A stretch of 38,787 bases of DNA from Anaerolineales bacterium (GTDB taxonomy: Bacteria; Chloroflexota; Anaerolineae; Anaerolineales; E44-bin32). Below the pieces are notes generated by a model. That model had not been told where the DNA came from. It ran no database searches and saw only the letters and a program-made list of their open reading frames with translations. This document shows positions 1-9,500 of this stretch, piece by piece. The number at the start of each line of letters is the position of its first letter. The stretch's first letter is position 1. The position numbers and the translations under genes were made by a program. The stretch is taken from assembly GCA_004376465.1 (NCBI GenBank), contig SOJU01000141.1, positions 1 to 38,787 of the forward strand. The letters are read 5' to 3'.

Positions 1-2
1 CG

Positions 3-245
3 CTGCCCTACGGCGGGATCGTTATGTACTGTACCAAATGGTGTACGGATTGTATTCAGGCGCGCGCGTGGCTCAAAGAACGCAATTTGGATTACACCGA
101 AGTGGACGTTTACGATGTGCCAGGGGCCTTGAAGCAGGCACGGGAATGGGCCGGCAATCGCTTGGTCACGCCCACCTTCAACATCGACGGAACGATTGTC
201 GTCGATTTTGACGTGGCGCGACTCGAGCAGGTCCTGGGCGAGTGA
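3..245 (+). CDS. Glutaredoxin-like thiol-disulfide protein, 5'-truncated by window edge
   Basis: YCTKWCTDC (CxxC) followed by a thioredoxin-fold pattern with TPTFNIDG; the reading frame stays open upstream of the listed ATG (LPYGGIVMYC...). Confidence 0.75.
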   Translation: MPYGGIVMYCTKWCTDCIQARAWLKERNLDYTEVDVYDVPGALKQAREWAGNRLVTPTFNIDGTIVVDFDVARLEQVLGE

Positions 246-435
246 GGCTCAAAGACTTTAACACCCGTGAAGAATGACACATCACAAACTCTCGGCATGG
301 ATGCCCAGCCTTATATTAAAACGCCTCTAAGTGCCTGGTCGACTGGAATCCACATCTTCCGGGTCGACTGTGAACCATAACTTAAAGTAGGTTGTGTAGG
401 ACGCGCGGCGATGCAGGATAAGATGGGCGATCTTT

Positions 436-1293
436 TTGAATATCGCCTGGAGGTCGATAGCTTTGGAAAAGTCGAACAAACGAGTTTTCATACTCATCAC
501 AGCGCTTGGCATTTTGTTGAGCGCCTGCAGCCAAGTGGGTCAGGGCTTATCGTCTACGGATACGGCTGAGCCTGAGCCAATGCTAGCTCCGATGACGGAT
601 ACGCCCATACCACCCACGCCGACGAATATTGAGACGCTAACACCATCGGCTACAGTAGAACCGACTTCAACCTCCACGCAAGTACCGCAGATCAGCGTCG
701 ATGAAAACACGAATTGCCGCTCGGGTCCAGGAGTTGACTATCCCAATAAAGGAGTGCTTCGCGTTGGGGAAGTAGCCGATGTGATCGGGAGAAGCACTGT
801 GCCGGATTATTGGTATGTGACAAACGCACAACTCCCAGAAGACGGCTGCTGGCTGTGGGGTGAGTTTGGTCAGGTGGAGGGGGATACCGAAGTGTTACCG
901 GTGTACACACCGGCGCCCAGCCCGACGCCTCAGGTTGGTTTCATTGTTTACGTAAAGAGCTTCGTAGATTGCGGATACGCAAAGAATGTCGTCTTCGGCG
1001 TGAAGAACGCGGGCAGCGAGCGGATCTGGTCTGGCTATGTCGAGGTGCAGGACCTTGGGACTGGTGGTACTTTGTATAAAGCCCGGGAACGGCATCCTTT
1101 CGCGGATAGCGTTGAGCCGGCTTGCCCACCCGGTCACGGGAATGAGCTATGGCCGGGTGAGACGCGCTACATCCATGTGCCGATATCACCCGGGAAATCA
1201 GGAATCTCAGCGGTGGGGATCATCACCTTATGTACTGCAGATCATCAAGGTGGAACTTGTCTGACGGAATACAGTTATTTTTACCTTAAATAA
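436..1293 (+). CDS. Lipoprotein with Thr/Pro-rich linker and bacterial SH3-like domain
   Basis: Signal peptide with LLSAC lipobox, TP-rich linker, NCRSGPGVDYPNKGVLRVGEVADVIGRS... SH3b-like segment. Confidence 0.75.
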   Translation: MNIAWRSIALEKSNKRVFILITALGILLSACSQVGQGLSSTDTAEPEPMLAPMTDTPIPPTPTNIETLTPSATVEPTSTSTQVPQISVDENTNCRSGPGVDYPNKGVLRVGEVADVIGRSTVPDYWYVTNAQLPEDGCWLWGEFGQVEGDTEVLPVYTPAPSPTPQVGFIVYVKSFVDCGYAKNVVFGVKNAGSERIWSGYVEVQDLGTGGTLYKARERHPFADSVEPACPPGHGNELWPGETRYIHVPISPGKSGISAVGIITLCTADHQGGTCLTEYSYFYLK

Positions 1294-1550
1294 TCAAAGC
1301 ACTTTGTTAAGGATAATCGGAACAAGAGTTGATGATTGAGTTAAATGGCCAGATAGTTGATCTCAAGGCTACTTCGTTGAAAAGAGTAGAGATCCGTGAG
1401 TTTCATTGAATGTGTTTTTTACAGGTGAAGGAACTGTCGCAGGAAGTGCTGGCTTTTTGAGGTGGCTTATCCCTTGATGCTCATCTCGAGCCGCTGGCGC
1501 CGATGCAACGGGTCAAAGAAGATGACCTTGCCCATCGTTTTGGAGCAAAC

Positions 1551-4502
1551 TCAAGGTTCTCCGACTTCTCCCAGCGCGTAGGCTATCGCCTCATCAAAGC
1601 TCATGGCCGCGCCCTCTGCATACACCCCCTCGAAATCTTCATTGCCCATGATTTCTCGTAATGCAGCCACCTGGTCTTCAAGTTCGCCACGGATAAGGGG
1701 CGGTATCCAAGTCTGAGAACCAGTCCTTAAAGCAGCCCCCAGTAGACGTGCTGCCCGCTTGTTGTGCCCCGCAATCTCTGCCAGCACGGCAAACCGTGCA
1801 AGACATCTGGCTATTTCATCCTTGCGGTCTAGCTTCGCAAAACCCAGCAGGCTTCCACGGAGGAATTCCGCGGCCTGGTCGAAGTCGCCATCGTGTTGGG
1901 CGACTCGAGCCAAGCGTCCCAATGATCGCGAGGCACAGGTTTCATCGCCAATCCGCTGCAAGATTTCCAGTCCATCTCGTAAATATTCGTCCGCCTCTCG
2001 ATAATGTTCCATCTCTAAGGCAACCATACCCAGGCCTTGCAAAGCATGGGCTGCCATGACCTTGTCCTCGACCAATTCGCACTTTGAAAGGCTTTCCAGA
2101 TAGACCTTTTTCGCTTCATGGTAATCGCCGTGATCGCGAAGTGTACCGCCAAGCGAGAAAAGCGAATGCGCGACATTCCAAACATCCCCTAGATCCTCGA
2201 ATCGCTGCAGCGCCTCTTTCTGAAGCGCTACGGATCGATCGATGTCTTCTTCAATTTCTGCAATTTGACCGAGGTACCGGGTGGACCACGCCACACCCCA
2301 TTCATCATCCAGCGATTGGAAGAGCTCTATGCTCTTCTTTAGGTTAGCCGTTCCCTCATCCAGATCCAGCTTGATAAAGGTTGTTGCTTGCCCCAGAAGA
2401 TTCAAACACCAGGCCATACCCTCTTCATCACCGATGTCCATGCATATATCAAGAGCTTCCTTTACGAGTTCAAGTGGACCTGCCAGGTTTCCCCGAATGA
2501 TTTCTAACCCTCCAGCTCGATAAAGGGCTTTTGCGCGCAGGTGAGGCTCAGGGTCTGTAGCCATGTCGAGCGACATGGTCAGCCATCTCCATGCTTCCTC
2601 CCAATAGCCACGGATGAACCAGAACCATCCTAAGGCGCCCACAAGTCGGGCCGCATCGTTTGCCCGATCGGAAGCGATCGACCATGCCAGCGCAGCACGA
2701 AGATTCTCATGCTCGTCTTCGAGGATCTCCAACCACTTTAACTGGTCGACGCCGCGTATTTTTGGATCAGTTTCTTCGGCCAGCTTGATGAAGAGATTGG
2801 CGTGGCGTCGGCGGAACTCATCTGCATCTCCTGAAGCGGTGAGCAATTCGGCGGAAAATTGACGTACCGTTTCAAGCATTCCGTACCGAGCAAGCCCATG
2901 TTTGTGATCCACGATGACCAACGACTTGTCGACAAGGTAGGATAGAAGATCGAGCACATCGGTTCTCGCCCCCAAATCGTCCTGTATCAATCCTTCGACA
3001 TCTTCAAGGGTCCAACCCCCGGCGAACACCGAAAGTCGTGTTAACAGGAATTGCTCGGGCTCCGTCAGGAGGCCGAATGACCAATCCATCGTTGCCCGAA
3101 GGGTTTGGTGCCTTTCAAGTGCCGTCCGAGGACCCCCTGTTAGAAGCCGGAACCGATCTTGCAGGAGATCTTCGATCTGCTCGGGTGCGAGGATTTTCAC
3201 CCTGACCGCAGCAAGTTCGATGGCCAGAGGAACCCCGTCAAGGCGGCGACAGATGTTTGCGATGGACGCTCTGTTGTCACTCGTGGGTTGGAAAACGGGA
3301 AGCGCAGCCACCGCCCGGTCGATGAAGAAACGTGTCGCTTCATACGTCTCAATCTCTTGTGGGAGCGACACTTCAGGAGGTACTTTCATTGAGGGCACGA
3401 TGAACGATGTCTCGCCTGGGATTCCAAGATTTTCCCTGCTAGTTGCGAAGAGTTTGACCTCCGGGCACTCTCTAAGTAGGGTATTAGCAAGTCCAGCGCA
3501 CGCCTCGATGAGGTGTTCACAATTGTTAAGAAGCATCAGGAGCTTCTTTCCCCGCAGGTAGCTCGTCAGAACGTCTCCCACGTCTCGACCTTCAACGGCC
3601 TCCTGAGCGCTCACCCCGAGCACCGCCGCTGCATGTTGAGGGACTAACTCAGGGTCTCTCAGCTTAGCGAACTCCACCAACCAGACACCATCTGGGAAAT
3701 CCCCGACCAATTCGGCTGCGGCATGCAATGAGAGGCGAGTCTTTCCCATTCCTCCCACACCCACCAGCGTTAACAGGCGAATGGAGGGATCCCGCAACAT
3801 ATCACCGATCTCGACCAGTTCAGTTTCTCTGCCGATGAAGGGTGTAAGTTCAGCAGGCAAGTTGTGTCGTCGTTTCTCGCCAGGCGTACCTGGCGACAGA
3901 GCCTCCAGAGATTTTAGGGGAGGAAACTCAGCAGGCAGCCCATCAATGACCAACTGGCGGATTTGCTCTGTCCGGCGTACGTCTTTCAAACGGTGCCGGC
4001 CCAAATCCAGCAAACTCACGCCCTCCGGAAGTTCATCCATGACCAGCGCTGCAGTTGTCTCCGATAACAGCACCTGACCGCCATGGCCCACGTTAGCTAT
4101 ACGCGCTGCACGGTGCACGTCCATGCCGACGTAACCTTCTTCGGCCACCCAGGGCTCCCCTGTGTGCAGCCCGATCCGCACTCGCACTCCAACCCCCTCT
4201 GGCCAGGAGTGCGCCGCAAGCTCTCGTTGAGCGTTGACCGCAGACGCCACTGCATCGGTTGCTCGTGGGAAGGCGACAAAGAATTCTTCCCCCCGGCTAT
4301 CCACCTCGTGCCCATTCCATTTGGCGAAAGCACCGCGCAAGATTTCGCGGTGCTCGTCCAGCAGAGTCGAATACAGGTCGCGCAGGCGCTTCAGAAGCTT
4401 GGTCGAACCTTCAATATCGGTGAAAAGGAAGGTGACCGTGCCTCCCGGTAGAACTGGGAAGGGTAGGTCGGTCTTGGGCTCATCGCTCATTTGGACATCC
4501 AC
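1551..4502 (-). CDS. Adenylate/guanylate cyclase-like domain + NB-ARC-type ATPase + TPR regulatory protein
   Basis: FLFTDIEGSTKLL class III cyclase motif, VGVGGMGKTRL P-loop, LLNNCEHL region, long C-terminal TPR-like repeats; 983 aa. Confidence 0.85.
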   Translation of the reverse strand: MDVQMSDEPKTDLPFPVLPGGTVTFLFTDIEGSTKLLKRLRDLYSTLLDEHREILRGAFAKWNGHEVDSRGEEFFVAFPRATDAVASAVNAQRELAAHSWPEGVGVRVRIGLHTGEPWVAEEGYVGMDVHRAARIANVGHGGQVLLSETTAALVMDELPEGVSLLDLGRHRLKDVRRTEQIRQLVIDGLPAEFPPLKSLEALSPGTPGEKRRHNLPAELTPFIGRETELVEIGDMLRDPSIRLLTLVGVGGMGKTRLSLHAAAELVGDFPDGVWLVEFAKLRDPELVPQHAAAVLGVSAQEAVEGRDVGDVLTSYLRGKKLLMLLNNCEHLIEACAGLANTLLRECPEVKLFATSRENLGIPGETSFIVPSMKVPPEVSLPQEIETYEATRFFIDRAVAALPVFQPTSDNRASIANICRRLDGVPLAIELAAVRVKILAPEQIEDLLQDRFRLLTGGPRTALERHQTLRATMDWSFGLLTEPEQFLLTRLSVFAGGWTLEDVEGLIQDDLGARTDVLDLLSYLVDKSLVIVDHKHGLARYGMLETVRQFSAELLTASGDADEFRRRHANLFIKLAEETDPKIRGVDQLKWLEILEDEHENLRAALAWSIASDRANDAARLVGALGWFWFIRGYWEEAWRWLTMSLDMATDPEPHLRAKALYRAGGLEIIRGNLAGPLELVKEALDICMDIGDEEGMAWCLNLLGQATTFIKLDLDEGTANLKKSIELFQSLDDEWGVAWSTRYLGQIAEIEEDIDRSVALQKEALQRFEDLGDVWNVAHSLFSLGGTLRDHGDYHEAKKVYLESLSKCELVEDKVMAAHALQGLGMVALEMEHYREADEYLRDGLEILQRIGDETCASRSLGRLARVAQHDGDFDQAAEFLRGSLLGFAKLDRKDEIARCLARFAVLAEIAGHNKRAARLLGAALRTGSQTWIPPLIRGELEDQVAALREIMGNEDFEGVYAEGAAMSFDEAIAYALGEVGEP

Positions 4503-4839
4503 TCAGGATAAATTGAGACATCTTGAGGTGAAAACAAACGAAGACACACGATGGGGAACTTACCTTCTCCAATGCTGCGTTGGGGGTATCCGCACGACTC
4601 TGAAACATCGCAAGCCTTCTTCATCTTATCCATGATATATCCATCCAGTCGTGAATTCAATATTAGCATATTCGTATTATCATACGCAGTTGCCTGCCCT
4701 CTCATCTTGGCAGGGCATCAGGACTCTTCGCTTGAACCCGCCGGCTACGCTCAGGATAGACGGATACGGGACGCCATGATCCAAAATACCGAGTTTTCGC
4801 GCAATCGGAAGCAAATCCCCTGGATGATGATATCCCCTC

Positions 4840-5021
4840 GCAGATCTAGTTGTTTATGATCCCAACCACGAGACACGCATCAGCGTGGGGTGCTTCATTC
4901 CAATACCGACTACATAATATTAGATGGGTTTAAAGTGAAGGGACAACTCACACAGACCACCCTGCGAGGCGTTGTCGTTTCAGAGAATGGTGAGTCCCTT
5001 GCAGAAATCCCGAATTGGTAA
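4840..5021 (+). pseudogene. C-terminal remnant of a dihydropyrimidinase/D-hydantoinase-like amidohydrolase, frameshifted
   Basis: Frame 1: ADLVVYDPNHETRISVG; after a frameshift: VLHSNTDYIILDGFKVKGQLTQTTLRGVVVSENGESLAEIPNW*. Together these match the C-terminal pattern of cyclic amidohydrolases (ADLVIYDPN...LHSNTDY...EGxxVxGxPxxTxxRGxVVVEDGE). Confidence 0.65.
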
Positions 5022-5248
5022 ACCCTCTCCCGTGAACCATACTAGGTAGTTAATTAAAAGGCTTTCTTCTCACGATATGCGATTAAATTAATGGAGTGCA
5101 TAGAATTGACGAGTAATATAGAATTCCCTACAATGGCTCTCATTCTTAGAGAGGAGGATGTATAGAGTAAAGAAGGCAGAACGGTGAGCGCGGAAAATTG
5201 TTTGATTGAGCCGCTACGAATAACAATTATGCCAGGAGGAGAAACGTA

Positions 5249-6571
5249 ATGATCAGCAAACTCTTACCAAAGAAGCATGGGGCGCTATTAAGAGTGATTG
5301 GTTTAGTTGTGATCACAGCTTTGATGGTTCTAGGAACAACGATGTGTGCACCAGCAGCGGAAGAACCCCCGGTGGTGGAAGAACCCCCGGTGGTGGAAGA
5401 ACCTCCAGTGGTGGAAGAACCCCCAGTGGTGGAAGAAGGTGTTACCTTGGCGATAGAGCACTTCAGTGTTATTGAAGGGACCACCTGGTCAGGCGCTCAC
5501 GATCGTGCTGGTAAGCGCATAGCTGAGGTGTATCCGAACGTAGATTATGTTTTCCGTGAGGAAGTAGGACCTGATCTCACAAATCCCTACGCAGAGGAAA
5601 TGATCGCGGACGGCGCTGATATCGTCATTGGCAATGCAGAGTTCATGGGTATGCCCTTGAAGGACATCGCCGATAAATATCCTGAGGTGTATTTTGGATC
5701 CATCATCGCCAGCGATCTATCCACAAAAAGAAACTTCATTCGCCTCTTCCCCAGGCAATACCAGGCTCTCTATCTGGAAGGGCTTATCGCTGGAGCATTG
5801 ACCGAAACAGGTAATATCGGCATCGTCTCGGCATTTCCATCCGTCCAGGTCATCAGGCGGCAGAATGGCTTTATCCTGGGTGTGCAGGATGCAGCAGCGT
5901 TACTCGACAAAGATGTCAATATATACGTGAAGTATGTAGGTGACTGGTATCTGCCCACTGAAGAGCGTGATATCGCAGAGACTTTGATAACCCAGTACGA
6001 CGTGGATGTCCTCACCCAGCAAACGGATTCAGGGTCTCCCCTTGATGTTGCCGCAGAACAAGGTATCTGGTTCGTCGGCAAGGACATGGATATCGTCGGG
6101 TTCTACGGGTGGTCGGACACAGATACTGTCGCCGTATCCTTCGATACGCGGTGGGAAGTCCTTTACAACTACATGTTGAGCGAATTCCTGGCCGGAGAAG
6201 AGAATCCGACGACCGTCCTCTATCTCGGCATGGAATCATTCATGGTCCTGGCGGACGGCTCAGAAGCCCCCACAGTTGACATCATGAACGATAATAAAGT
6301 GGGCGTGGATGCCATCAGCCCGGCAGCGCTTCCCTTCATCCCTGACGAGATCGTGGATCTTGTTGAGAAAACAAGGGCCGATATGATGTTGGGGACCTGG
6401 GATCCATTCACTGAGCATGCTTTCGTAAGCAACGGCACAGGCCTTGACTTGGCAGATACACCTGTTCCAGCTGCAGGAACTGAAGTCAAAGCAGCCGGTG
6501 AAGAGCCAACAGACGAGTGGCTGCTCTCCCAGTTCAACTTCGACGTTGAAGGTGTGACGATATTGGAGTAA
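5249..6571 (+). CDS. BMP/Med-family ABC transporter substrate-binding lipoprotein
   Basis: RBS AGGAGG upstream; signal peptide ending MCAP; TWSGAHDRAGKRIAEVYP..., ADIVIGNAEFM, GNIGIVSAFPSVQVIRRQNGFILGVQ, typical of BmpA-type proteins; followed by matching ATPase and two permeases. Confidence 0.88.
   Translation: MISKLLPKKHGALLRVIGLVVITALMVLGTTMCAPAAEEPPVVEEPPVVEEPPVVEEPPVVEEGVTLAIEHFSVIEGTTWSGAHDRAGKRIAEVYPNVDYVFREEVGPDLTNPYAEEMIADGADIVIGNAEFMGMPLKDIADKYPEVYFGSIIASDLSTKRNFIRLFPRQYQALYLEGLIAGALTETGNIGIVSAFPSVQVIRRQNGFILGVQDAAALLDKDVNIYVKYVGDWYLPTEERDIAETLITQYDVDVLTQQTDSGSPLDVAAEQGIWFVGKDMDIVGFYGWSDTDTVAVSFDTRWEVLYNYMLSEFLAGEENPTTVLYLGMESFMVLADGSEAPTVDIMNDNKVGVDAISPAALPFIPDEIVDLVEKTRADMMLGTWDPFTEHAFVSNGTGLDLADTPVPAAGTEVKAAGEEPTDEWLLSQFNFDVEGVTILE
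5360..5437 (+). repeat. 18-bp tandem repeat (4 units plus 6 bp) encoding (EEPPVV)n
   Basis: GAAGAACCCCCGGTGGTG repeated four times with few substitutions, then GAAGAA. Confidence 0.95.
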
Positions 6572-6834
6572 AACAGCGTTAGGTGATCCTCCACGATCAC
6601 ATTAATGCAAAAAGGACACAACCAAGCACAAGCGTGAGACTCCCAATCTTGAGCGCAAATCCCAGGAATGGGAGCCTCATGCCTGCTTGCAGATCAACTT
6701 CAGTTTATTACAATCACATAAGAAGCTTGGAAGTTATCGATATTACCCCTATCGAGTATCGGCTGTTTCGGGTCACGGATAAAGACAGCCAGACCGGCAT
6801 ACAAGACAATGTCCTCCTCACGGAAGAGTGTCCA

Positions 6835-8391
6835 GTGCAAAAAGTGCTCATACAAGATATTAAACGCGGGGAAACGATCTTAGAAGCGCGAGGAATTACG
6901 AAGCGGTTCCCAGGCGTAGTAGCCAATGATCAAATCGATTTCAAGATTCGGGTGGGTGAAATTCACGCCGTTCTAGGGGAGAATGGCGCAGGAAAAACCA
7001 CCTTGATGAAAATCCTTTTCGGCCAGTATCAACCTGACGAAGGGGAGATATTCATCGGAGGTGAAGAGGTCAGGTTCAAATCCCCTCTCGATGCTATCGA
7101 CCTGGGAATCGGGATGGTCCATCAGCATCGCAAACTCATCCCCGCACACAGTGTCATCGAAAATATCATCCTCGGGCATCCCCACGCCGGGACAATACTC
7201 AATCTGAAGAGAGCTGAAAAAGAGGTGCTTGAAATTTGCGAAAAGTATGGATTCAGCTTGGATCTGAACGCAAAAGTTTGGCAGCTTTCTGAAGGCGAGA
7301 AACAATTGGTAGAGATAATTAAGGCGCTCTATCGTGGAGCAGAAATTCTCATTCTTGACGAACCCTCCTCCGCTCTGACCCCAATGGAAACCGAGAAACT
7401 TCTCACTTCCATCAAGGCCATGTCCAGAGGCGACCTTGCCATCGTCCCATTCATCACCCACAAACTTCCCATCGTGTTACGAATAAGCGATCGTGTGACG
7501 GTATTACGGAAAGGAAAGGTTGTCTGCTGCATCGATACATCTGAAGCTACAGAGCAGAGTCTCGCCAAGGAAATGGTTGGACGAGAGGTTATTTTTCGGA
7601 TTGAACGGACTAAGGTAGAAAAGGGAGAGACGATCCTTCAGGTCGACGACCTCTCTGCCGTCAGCGATAAAGGAGTCGTGGCGCTTAATGGCGTCTCCTT
7701 CTCGATCAGTGAAGGGGAGATCTTCGGGGTAGCGGGAATCTCTGGAAACGGGCAACGGGAATTGGTGGAGGCGCTTGCCGGGCTTCGCAAGCCAGAGGGA
7801 GGCAGCGTGTGGCTGGATGGGGAAGATATCACATTTGCCGACAGTTTAAAAAGGTGGCAGCTGGGAATCGGGTATGTCCCCGCGGATCGTATCGCCATGG
7901 GTTCGATCGCAGATTTCTCCCTGGTTGAAAATGTCACGATGAATTATTACTTTGACCATGAATATTACCGGCGCGGCGTTCTTGACACTAAGAAGATCCG
8001 CGAGCTCACCAACGACATCATCGCAGAATATGACGTTGTAACGCCAAACGCCGACATCGTGGCAAAATGTCTCTCTGGGGGGAATCTTCAAAAGCTCATC
8101 CTGGCGCGGGTGCTCTCCCGGAAGCCACGACTTTTAATTGTGGATTTACCCACACAGGGTCTCGATGTTGGGGCAACAGAGTTTGTTCGCAATAAACTCA
8201 TCGACGCGAAAAAGGAAGGAGCGTGTGTTCTGCTTATCTCCGAGGACCTGGATGAGGTGTTATCGCTCAGTGATTGGGTTGCGCCGATCTATGAGGGTGA
8301 GTTCATGGGTATCCTGCCCGGAGAAGATGCAAAACGAGAGCTTGTCGGCGCCATGATGGCAGGAATCCATCTGGATGAGGAATCAGCATGA
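6835..8391 (+). CDS. BMP-type (nucleoside/sugar) ABC transporter ATP-binding protein with two ABC domains
   Basis: GENGAGKTTLMK Walker A, LSEGEKQLVEI, ILDEPSSALTP; second domain GISGNGQRELVEALAG, LSGGNLQKLILARVL, PTQGLDVGA. The maximal ORF starts at 6583, but homologous sequence starts near an in-frame GTG at 6835. Confidence 0.9.
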   Translation: MQKVLIQDIKRGETILEARGITKRFPGVVANDQIDFKIRVGEIHAVLGENGAGKTTLMKILFGQYQPDEGEIFIGGEEVRFKSPLDAIDLGIGMVHQHRKLIPAHSVIENIILGHPHAGTILNLKRAEKEVLEICEKYGFSLDLNAKVWQLSEGEKQLVEIIKALYRGAEILILDEPSSALTPMETEKLLTSIKAMSRGDLAIVPFITHKLPIVLRISDRVTVLRKGKVVCCIDTSEATEQSLAKEMVGREVIFRIERTKVEKGETILQVDDLSAVSDKGVVALNGVSFSISEGEIFGVAGISGNGQRELVEALAGLRKPEGGSVWLDGEDITFADSLKRWQLGIGYVPADRIAMGSIADFSLVENVTMNYYFDHEYYRRGVLDTKKIRELTNDIIAEYDVVTPNADIVAKCLSGGNLQKLILARVLSRKPRLLIVDLPTQGLDVGATEFVRNKLIDAKKEGACVLLISEDLDEVLSLSDWVAPIYEGEFMGILPGEDAKRELVGAMMAGIHLDEESA

Positions 8392-9500
8392 GGATAGGCA
8401 GCCGCGAACTTAAACTGGAGAGAAGAGAATCGCTATCTGGCTGGCAGGCAACAGGAATCTCCATCCTTGCCATCCTCGTCGCTCTTGCCATCTTCAGCAT
8501 CATTTTTATACTCGCCGGGATCAATCCGCTCACTGCCTACGCTGAAATCTTCTCCTACGCGTTCGCAAACCCCTTCGTCCTGCCATTGACGATGAATAGA
8601 TTCATCTTCATTTTGCTTTGCACGTATGCTTTCATCATCCCATTCGCAGCTGGATTATGGAACATCGGCATGGCCGGCCAGCTCTACGCGGGATCATTAA
8701 CCGTCTATGCTGTGCTGCTTGCGCTGGGGGTAAAAGAATTTCAATCCACCCAACTTCCCACAACGCTGGTGATATTAATGATGCTGATCGCGGCAATGCT
8801 TGGAGGCGCGTTCATTGGCGGGATCGCCGGATTCCTTAAAGGGAAATACAACGTCAATGAGATCGTGGTGACTATGATGTTGAATTTCATGACATTCTGG
8901 GTGGTTTCAGACTTTATCAAAGAAGGCGGCATTTTTATGAACCCTGGAGGAAGAGGTGAAAGTTTTGAGTTACCTCCATCCCTTCAACCTCCGTTAATCA
9001 TGGGTGTCCCTTTCACCATATTCATCGCCATTGGTGTGGCTTTGCTACTATATTTCGTGCTGCGTAGAACCAAAATCGGGTATGAAATTCGAGCGTACGG
9101 AGAGAATCCGACCGCAGCTGCATACGCCGGAATTAGTAATTTCTCAATCCCCTTGCTTGTATTTATTATGGGCGGAGCATTGGCTGGATTAGCCGGGTAT
9201 CACTACTTCGCTGCAGTTCCCGGGGTCTATAAAATCGCCAGGACTTATGGGTACTTCGGCGATCTTGCTTTTTATGGCATTATCTGCGGTTTAATTTCTC
9301 GGGGGAATCCATTGGCTGCCATCCCTGTGGCGTTTCTTTTTGGTGGGCTGTCAATTGGCGGCCGGCTCGTGCAGGGCAAGCTGGGTATGAGTTTCGGTGT
9401 TGATTACGCCCTGCTCGGTGTATTAATGATTACACTCGTCGCCTTTCAGTTTTTCTACAGGTATAAGTTTATTTGGGAAAATTCCCAAGGAGAGCCTTGA
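8388..9500 (+). CDS. BMP-type ABC transporter permease
   Basis: Polytopic; GLWNIGMAGQLYAG and GAALAG-type permease motifs; ATGA overlap with the ATPase gene. Confidence 0.88.
   Translation: MRIGSRELKLERRESLSGWQATGISILAILVALAIFSIIFILAGINPLTAYAEIFSYAFANPFVLPLTMNRFIFILLCTYAFIIPFAAGLWNIGMAGQLYAGSLTVYAVLLALGVKEFQSTQLPTTLVILMMLIAAMLGGAFIGGIAGFLKGKYNVNEIVVTMMLNFMTFWVVSDFIKEGGIFMNPGGRGESFELPPSLQPPLIMGVPFTIFIAIGVALLLYFVLRRTKIGYEIRAYGENPTAAAYAGISNFSIPLLVFIMGGALAGLAGYHYFAAVPGVYKIARTYGYFGDLAFYGIICGLISRGNPLAAIPVAFLFGGLSIGGRLVQGKLGMSFGVDYALLGVLMITLVAFQFFYRYKFIWENSQGEP

Noticed and set aside
1467-1550. In-frame codons after the TGA of the cyclase/NB-ARC gene (VCSKTMGKVIFFDPLHRRQRLEMSIKG*), possible readthrough
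   Set aside because: Short (27 codons), no family support, and no readthrough signal I can identify.
4083-4451. 122-aa plus-strand ORF opposite the cyclase domain
   Set aside because: Antisense shadow; no motif or RBS support.
4922-5248. Possible riboswitch upstream of the BMP transporter
   Set aside because: No purine, preQ1, TPP or guanidine riboswitch consensus recognised by eye; part of the region is the hydantoinase remnant.
5227-5484. Minus-strand ORF with SSTTGG repeats
   Set aside because: Simply the antisense translation of the EEPPVV-encoding tandem repeat.
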